Positions 58,986 through 64,000 of a stretch of 64,000 bases of DNA are shown here, in pieces. Within the stretch, counting starts at the first letter, position 1. Every line of letters begins with the position of its first letter. A program made the translations under genes and the position numbers. Under the pieces are notes generated by a model, which saw only the letters and a list, made by a program, of their open reading frames with translations, did no database searches and was not told the origin of the DNA. This DNA is from Desmodesmus armatus (Eukaryota > Chlorophyta > Chlorophyceae > Sphaeropleales > Scenedesmaceae). Where the stretch lies: NCBI GenBank assembly GCA_007449985.2, contig VIIQ02000100.1, forward strand, positions 124,001 through 188,000, given 5' to 3'.

Positions 58986-61900
58986 TGTTACCAGTGTGTT
59001 CACACCAAGCAGGTTGTCATTGTGTGAGAGTATGTGTACTTGTGTCAGCAATTCCTGGCACAACTGGCCCCCGACCCTGTGCCAAGCCTGTGTATGCAGA
59101 TGGCAGCAGACACATATCCAGCCCAAGGTCCCCACGCAGGGCCAGACACACATTGACAGGTGGCTGCACCGCACACCTTGGCCCAAGCGCTAAGCCAGCA
59201 TGCACACACGGTGATTTGTAGCACTCCTAGCTTGGCCTTGCCAGCTGCAGGACTCAGACGCTCACTCCAAGCCCTCATCTCACTGAATGCAGTGTGTCCC
59301 AGCTGGGCTGCAGCCCAAGGCCAATATATGGGCAGCACAGGTGATGGGTGGTGGGACAGGATAGTGCACAGACTGCTTGCAGCAGCAATGCAGGATGGGA
59401 GATGCAAGCCCAGAGCACAAACCTCGCAAGGGCTCATCAGGCGTTTACAGGCTGACAAGGAACAACCTACAGCACCCTGACAGCTTGCCGACTACCACAC
59501 CAGCACGGCCAACTTGTGCGGCACATAGATGCAGCCAGCAATGCGCTTGCTTACAAACCACCTGACCTAAAACTCTCTCTCGCCTGGCCCCACCCTGACC
59601 GCCCGGCCAGAGGGCAACAGCTGCAGCAGAGGCAGCAGCTGTCGGCAAGAGCCGGCCCCTGGCAGAAGGCAGTGCCCCTCACACAGCATGCCGGTGGTGC
59701 ATGTTGCAGCACTGCCAGCCAACCAACCCACAGATGTGCTGATGGATGCATGTATGCACACACACTGCTTGCTTTCCATCCCACACCCAGCTGCTTTACC
59801 CCAACGCAAATCCTGCATGCAGCCGGCAGCACCAACCTCCACCAACGGAGCCGCACTTGTTCCGTGCCCATTTGACAAGTGGGCCCTTTTCCCACCACCA
59901 AACCTCCCACCCCTTGAATGACAGACCACAGCAGTGACAAACAGCTGCTGCAGCCTTAACGCCTGTACTAGGCACTTGGCTTGTGATATTGGCCCCCTAG
60001 CCATTCCCCTTGCACTCTGACACCGCCAGCACTCGTCCCGTCTGAGAGAATTTGAAGAAACATCTGTAGCAACCTGCTGGGAAAGGGGAGGGGGACTGAA
60101 ACCCAGCCAAACATGCACACTGTGCTTTTGGCCAGCCACAAACATGCACACATCCCCTGCCGGCGGCAGCTCACCAGGCACGAATGCACCACCACATCCC
60201 CTGCCTGGGTCATGAGACCCAACACAGGGACAAGTCAAAGGCAGCCCCCCCCCCCCCCGCTCATGCATTGCCAAGGCACACCAGCGGCCCTGCCTGATCC
60301 TGTGCCTAACCGCCGTGCAAAGCTTGCGTGAAACCCCGCCACTGAAACATCACCCCTGCAGCAACTGCTACCTTCCTCACAGTCTCACAGGAGGTGTGAT
60401 CAGGAAGTACTGTCCCAACCCGACGGCACGCACCAACACAAGGGGCACGCACAGCCTGGACGGTTGCAGCCTCATCCTTAGTTCATCAGGAGTCCATTGC
60501 TGCAGCACTGGCCAGCCACGGCAGTGCTCCTGCTGCACTCACTGACACACTTGCTGCTTTAGCGACCCCCCTGCTGCCGGAACACGCACTGCATGATGCA
60601 GCTGTTGCACACATGCCTGGCTAGCTGATGAGCATACACATGCTGCCACACAACACATGTGCAGCAGGGCCGTTGGGCAGTCTGTAACAGCTGGTGGCAA
60701 CATGATGATGTTGGTGTGAGGTGTGCATGCCACAGCTGGGATGGAACCTTGCACATGCAGGACAGCTCAGCTTCGGCAGGCCACGTACATGTGACCTGCG
60801 CTGACAGCATGACCCGGATAGACATGGCACAAAAGGCCCCTGCGGCTGCTGCCTGTTAAATTCCCCGCCATGACACAAACCATGCCCGCCCTGACCTCAA
60901 GCCCTGACCACCAAGAGAAAGAGAGAAAATCAGTGAAGGAAGACGCTGCTACCATGTGCACATGCCCCCAGTCAGACAACTGCAGTGCATGCCAAGCAGT
61001 GCATGACAAGCAGCTCTGGCCTTACTGTGTCAGCATGTCAATAGCTAGCTCATGCGACACGCACAGGCGATGCGCACACGGGTGAAACCCCAGCACTGGA
61101 CAGTCATTCAAGCCCCTCTTGCTCAACAACTGTGTGCTGACAGCCTAGCACACAGCACACACGCACATGTGCAGGCCTGGCATGCCTCCAAACTGGGTGT
61201 TGCACAAGGGCAGTTGGCGTCATGCAGCCAGTAGGAATGCACCTAGCCAGGACCTGTCTAAGCTGACTGTGCGACTCTCCCACCAGCCTTGCCACCCCTG
61301 TGACAGTACCCCTAACCACTGTAACTACAACACCAAGCCCCGGGCGCAACTGAACCCTGGCCAGAGGTGCTGCCTGCATGGCTGCAGGTCAGCACACCTC
61401 ACCCAGCCAGCGGCTGCTGCAGGACACCTGCACCGCAAGCATATAGCGCCCTGCCTGGCACTGGCCGCTGCCACTGCTGCGGCTGCTACCCCTGTACAGC
61501 TGCTGCTGCCCCAGGACACAGAGATGCAGGTGCCCAGGAAGCACACAAGAGGGGTTGTTGTCACAAACTGCAAGCTGTGTGTCGTTGGCCCAGCTGGCTG
61601 GCTTGCAAGGCAGCAAGGTCCCAGACAGGGACCCGCTGACGGCATGCGTTTCCTGCCCCTGCAGCTCTCACACTGCACACGAAGCTTCTTTCAGCCTCAC
61701 AGGCAGTTGCAGCAGCAGGAATAGCAGCGAAAACTCACACCCCAACAGGCAGCTGGGAACCGCATGGAGCGTTGAAGGGCATCTAGTGCAGAGAGTTGCC
61801 GCTGCTCTCTGATCAAACACACACAAGCCCCAGGCGAGCCCAATACGCGCCCCAACCCCCTTTGACACCAACCACAACTGTAAGACGGTCATGTCTTACT

Positions 61901-62891
61901 GACTGTCTGGCTGCTTGGTTGAAGTGCTAGCCCCGGGCTCAACAACACAGTCCCCCAACATATGAGGAGTTCATGTGGGCACAGCCACACCAGCACACAC
62001 AACACGGTGCAGGCAACACATGCCACAATTGGCCTGGGCCACGGACAGCTGTATACTCTGCCCACACGCCTGTGTGCCACAAACACGCCCACAGCCCCTC
62101 CTGCCTACATGGTGCAGAGACAGCTAGTTACCTGGCCCCACTCCAAGCTAGGACACAAACAATGCCATTGCTGGGAGAGCTAGTCGACCAGAGGCAATAC
62201 AGTACAATGCAAACATCCCTCTCTGAACCATATGCATCATAACAGGCCGCATGCAGCCTCCCTCCCTCCAGCAACACCGCACGACCCAGTGAAAAGGCCC
62301 CTACCCTACTAAGCGGTCAAGGGACACCCTGCGTGTCCACGATTGTGTCTCAATGGCTGGGTGCAGGAGGTGCAGGAAACACACCTGACTCTGCCGTGGG
62401 ATGCAATCGTGTGCTGAACCCCTTGGGTTGCTGGTGCTGGTGCCGCCCTGACAGTTTCCCAACACTGCAGGCATAACCCTCATCGCTGATGCTGAGCCCC
62501 ACCGGCCCCACCCACACTCCCGCTGGCAACAAACGCACTGCGCCAGCAGCCACCAATCACCCCGTGTGGTGGAGTGCCTGGAAGCAGCACCCCTGCACAC
62601 ATTGCACTCCTGCTGGATTGTGCACATCATTGTTAAAGCATGTTTGGCTGCCCTAAAATGCAGCCCCGCACCAAGCCAGCAAACACAGCGGCCAGTACCT
62701 GCAGCCTGCTGCAGTGCTGCACAGCGCACGCTGACTGCGCGCACGCATGACTTGGACCCCTGCTTGCATGGCCAGGTGGTGCATTCAGGCACAACCCCTG
62801 CTGCTGTTTGGCCTGTGGGCACACCACCTGCAGCAATGAGCAGCCTGGAAGCTGCGATAAAAGCGTCAACAGCCAGGCGATTGCGCCTCTG
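58986..62891. other. ~3.9 kb without a supportable gene
   Basis: Open frames here are short or overlap on both strands and lack recognisable motifs. The sequence is rich in CA/CACA-like words, has a C-run at about 60246-60259, and shows no splice-consistent exon set that I could assemble. It may be long 3' UTR, intergenic DNA or non-coding RNA. Confidence 0.45.
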
Positions 62892-62896
62892 TTACA
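62892..62896 (-). terminator. Minus-strand TGTAA signal for the Pro-rich gene
   Basis: TTACA on the plus strand reads TGTAA on the minus strand, about 50 bp past the stop codon of the Pro/Gly/Gln-rich gene. The position fits a very short 3' UTR. Confidence 0.5.
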
Positions 62897-62946
62897 GGCC
62901 CTGATAGACCTCTCGCTGCTTTCAGCAGCCCTGAGATCAGCTGCTG

Positions 62947-64000
62947 CTATGGCTGCTGCTGGGGTGGCTGCTGCTGTGCCGGCTGCTGCTGCTGGGGTTG
63001 CTGCTGTGGCCTCCTGCTCCCTGCTGCCTGTGGCCCTGCCGTGGCCACCACAGGAGTCCTATGTGGCCCTGCAACAAACCCAGGCGGCAGCACTCCTGCA
63101 AGCCCAGCACCATGCAGGGGCACCCCTGCAGCAGCAGCATACTGCATCATACCCGGCCCCATGGCCCGCTGGGGGCTTGCTGCTGCTGCTGCTGGACGCA
63201 TCCCTGCCCCAGGGAATGCTGCCATCATAGGGCCGCCACGGGCAGGACGTCCTGCTGCTGCTCCTGGAGACGCGCTCCCGCTCGCTGCATGTATCCCTGG
63301 GGGGCCGTGACTGCTGCTGCCGCCACTGCTGCCGCCGCTGTGGGCCCTGCCGCTGCCGGCAAGAGCAGGGTCTGAAGCAGCCCTGCGCGCCTGAGATCCA
63401 TTCCCACCCCCGGGACCACCCACCCCTGGCGGCCCCCCTCCTGATGAACTTGAGGGACCGGCCGGGCTGGCCGCATGTGGCTCCTCGTGTTGCCGCTGCT
63501 GCTGGTGGCTGCTGCTGCCTGCTGCTGCTTCCCCTCGACTGCTGCCGCTGCCGCCCCTGCTGCTGCCAGCCTCCTGCCCACCATACTGCTGCTGCTGTGG
63601 GTGGCTGCGCATGCCGGCTGGCATGCCCCCTGGCCCAGCGGCCATATAGGGCCCTGGCGGCATGGCGCCATAGGGCGGGTGCATGCCCGGCTGGGGCTGT
63701 GGCGCCATCATACCATATGGTGGCGGGTACATGCCGGCAGGAGGGAAGTATGCTGGCATGTAGCCCATGCCGTACCAACCGTAGGGGTCGGCAGGCATCG
63801 GCATCCCTGCGGGTCCGGGCGGGAAGCTTGGGCGCATGCCGTAGGGTGCTGGGCCGTGGCCGTAGGGCATGGGGTAGAACTGCTGCTGCATCATGCCGGG
63901 GTGGGGGCCGTAGGGGCCGCCTGGGGGTACCCTAGCACGGGCACGCCCTGACCACCCAACACCTCATCCTGCACACCACGCGCATGGCAGGCAACACATA
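62947..64000 (-). CDS. Pro/Gly/Gln-rich low-complexity protein, 3' part only
   Basis: The last exon runs from about 63931 down to the TAG at 62947-62949, about 328 codons. It is preceded by a TAG-type 3' splice site, so the gene continues past the window edge. Residues just before the first internal Met are in frame (VPPGGPYGPHPGMMQQQ), so that Met is not the start. The sequence has Tyr/Pro/Gly/Met repeats (MPYGHGPAPYGMRPSFPPGP, YGWYGMGYMPAYFPP), then Ser/Gly-rich and Ala-rich parts, and ends in Gln/Pro runs. Composition resembles C-terminal tails of RNA-binding or ribonucleoprotein-granule proteins. No folded domain is present here, so the function cannot be assigned. Confidence 0.6.

Noticed and set aside
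1..64000. CRISPR array, rRNA operon or bacterial operon structure
   Set aside because: No regularly spaced identical repeats, no rRNA sequence, and every recognisable multi-exon gene is eukaryotic.

Overview
The window is eukaryotic nuclear DNA, most likely from a chlorophyte green alga. Genes are split by many short GT-AG introns. Proteins carry long Gln/Ala/Ser/Gly low-complexity inserts written in CTG/CAG-type triplets. A TGTAA polyadenylation-type signal follows at least two genes. One gene is the plant/algal-type LRR-ARM-patatin phospholipase. A Chlorophyceae/Sphaeropleales-like alga is my inference; the sequence alone does not name a species. No rRNA, tRNA or CRISPR array was seen.

Layout. 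413-9815 (-): XPG/RAD2/ERCC5-type repair nuclease, 11 exons, 2139 aa predicted. 10537-22185 (+): phospholipase A I (pPLA-I), 19 exons, 1891 aa. 22617-25890 (+): a 345-aa protein of unknown function whose core resembles unnamed bacterial proteins. 26620-30423 (-): N6-methyl-AMP deaminase (MAPDA/ADAL), 10 exons, 371 aa. 47684-51429 (+): ER-type Hsp70 nucleotide exchange factor (SIL1/Fes1), 7 exons, 452 aa. 51745-55306 (-): Rab escort protein, 5 exons, 800 aa. 55691-58674 (+): oligoribonuclease, 6 exons. 62947-64000 (-): 3' part of a Pro/Gly/Gln-rich protein. For all complete genes except the island genes, exon lengths sum to whole codons and junctions restore conserved motifs.

Between MAPDA and SIL1 lies an accessory island of about 17 kb (30.4-47.7 kb). 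Its centre is an intact Fanzor gene, a eukaryotic relative of TnpB with an RNA-guided RuvC nuclease domain. By phase-consistent splicing it joins an upstream segment with a Cys/His zinc-finger-like motif, low-complexity linkers and about six hydrophobic helices. The predicted product is 2255 aa, far longer than usual for Fanzor. A small Pro/Ala-rich gene is transcribed divergently from a shared 557-bp spacer. About 150 bp after the Fanzor stop there is a GC palindrome and a perfect 10-bp hairpin with a GAGA tetraloop, a candidate for the guide-RNA scaffold. The island also holds an F-box-like LRR pseudogene, an unrecognised minus-strand gene with an internally repeated Trp-Pro motif, and several short inverted or direct repeats. 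No transposase was recognised, so how the island moves is open.

The flanking genes are ordinary housekeeping functions: DNA repair, lipid signalling, modified-nucleotide clearance, ER folding, Rab prenylation and RNA turnover. They are not functionally linked to one another.
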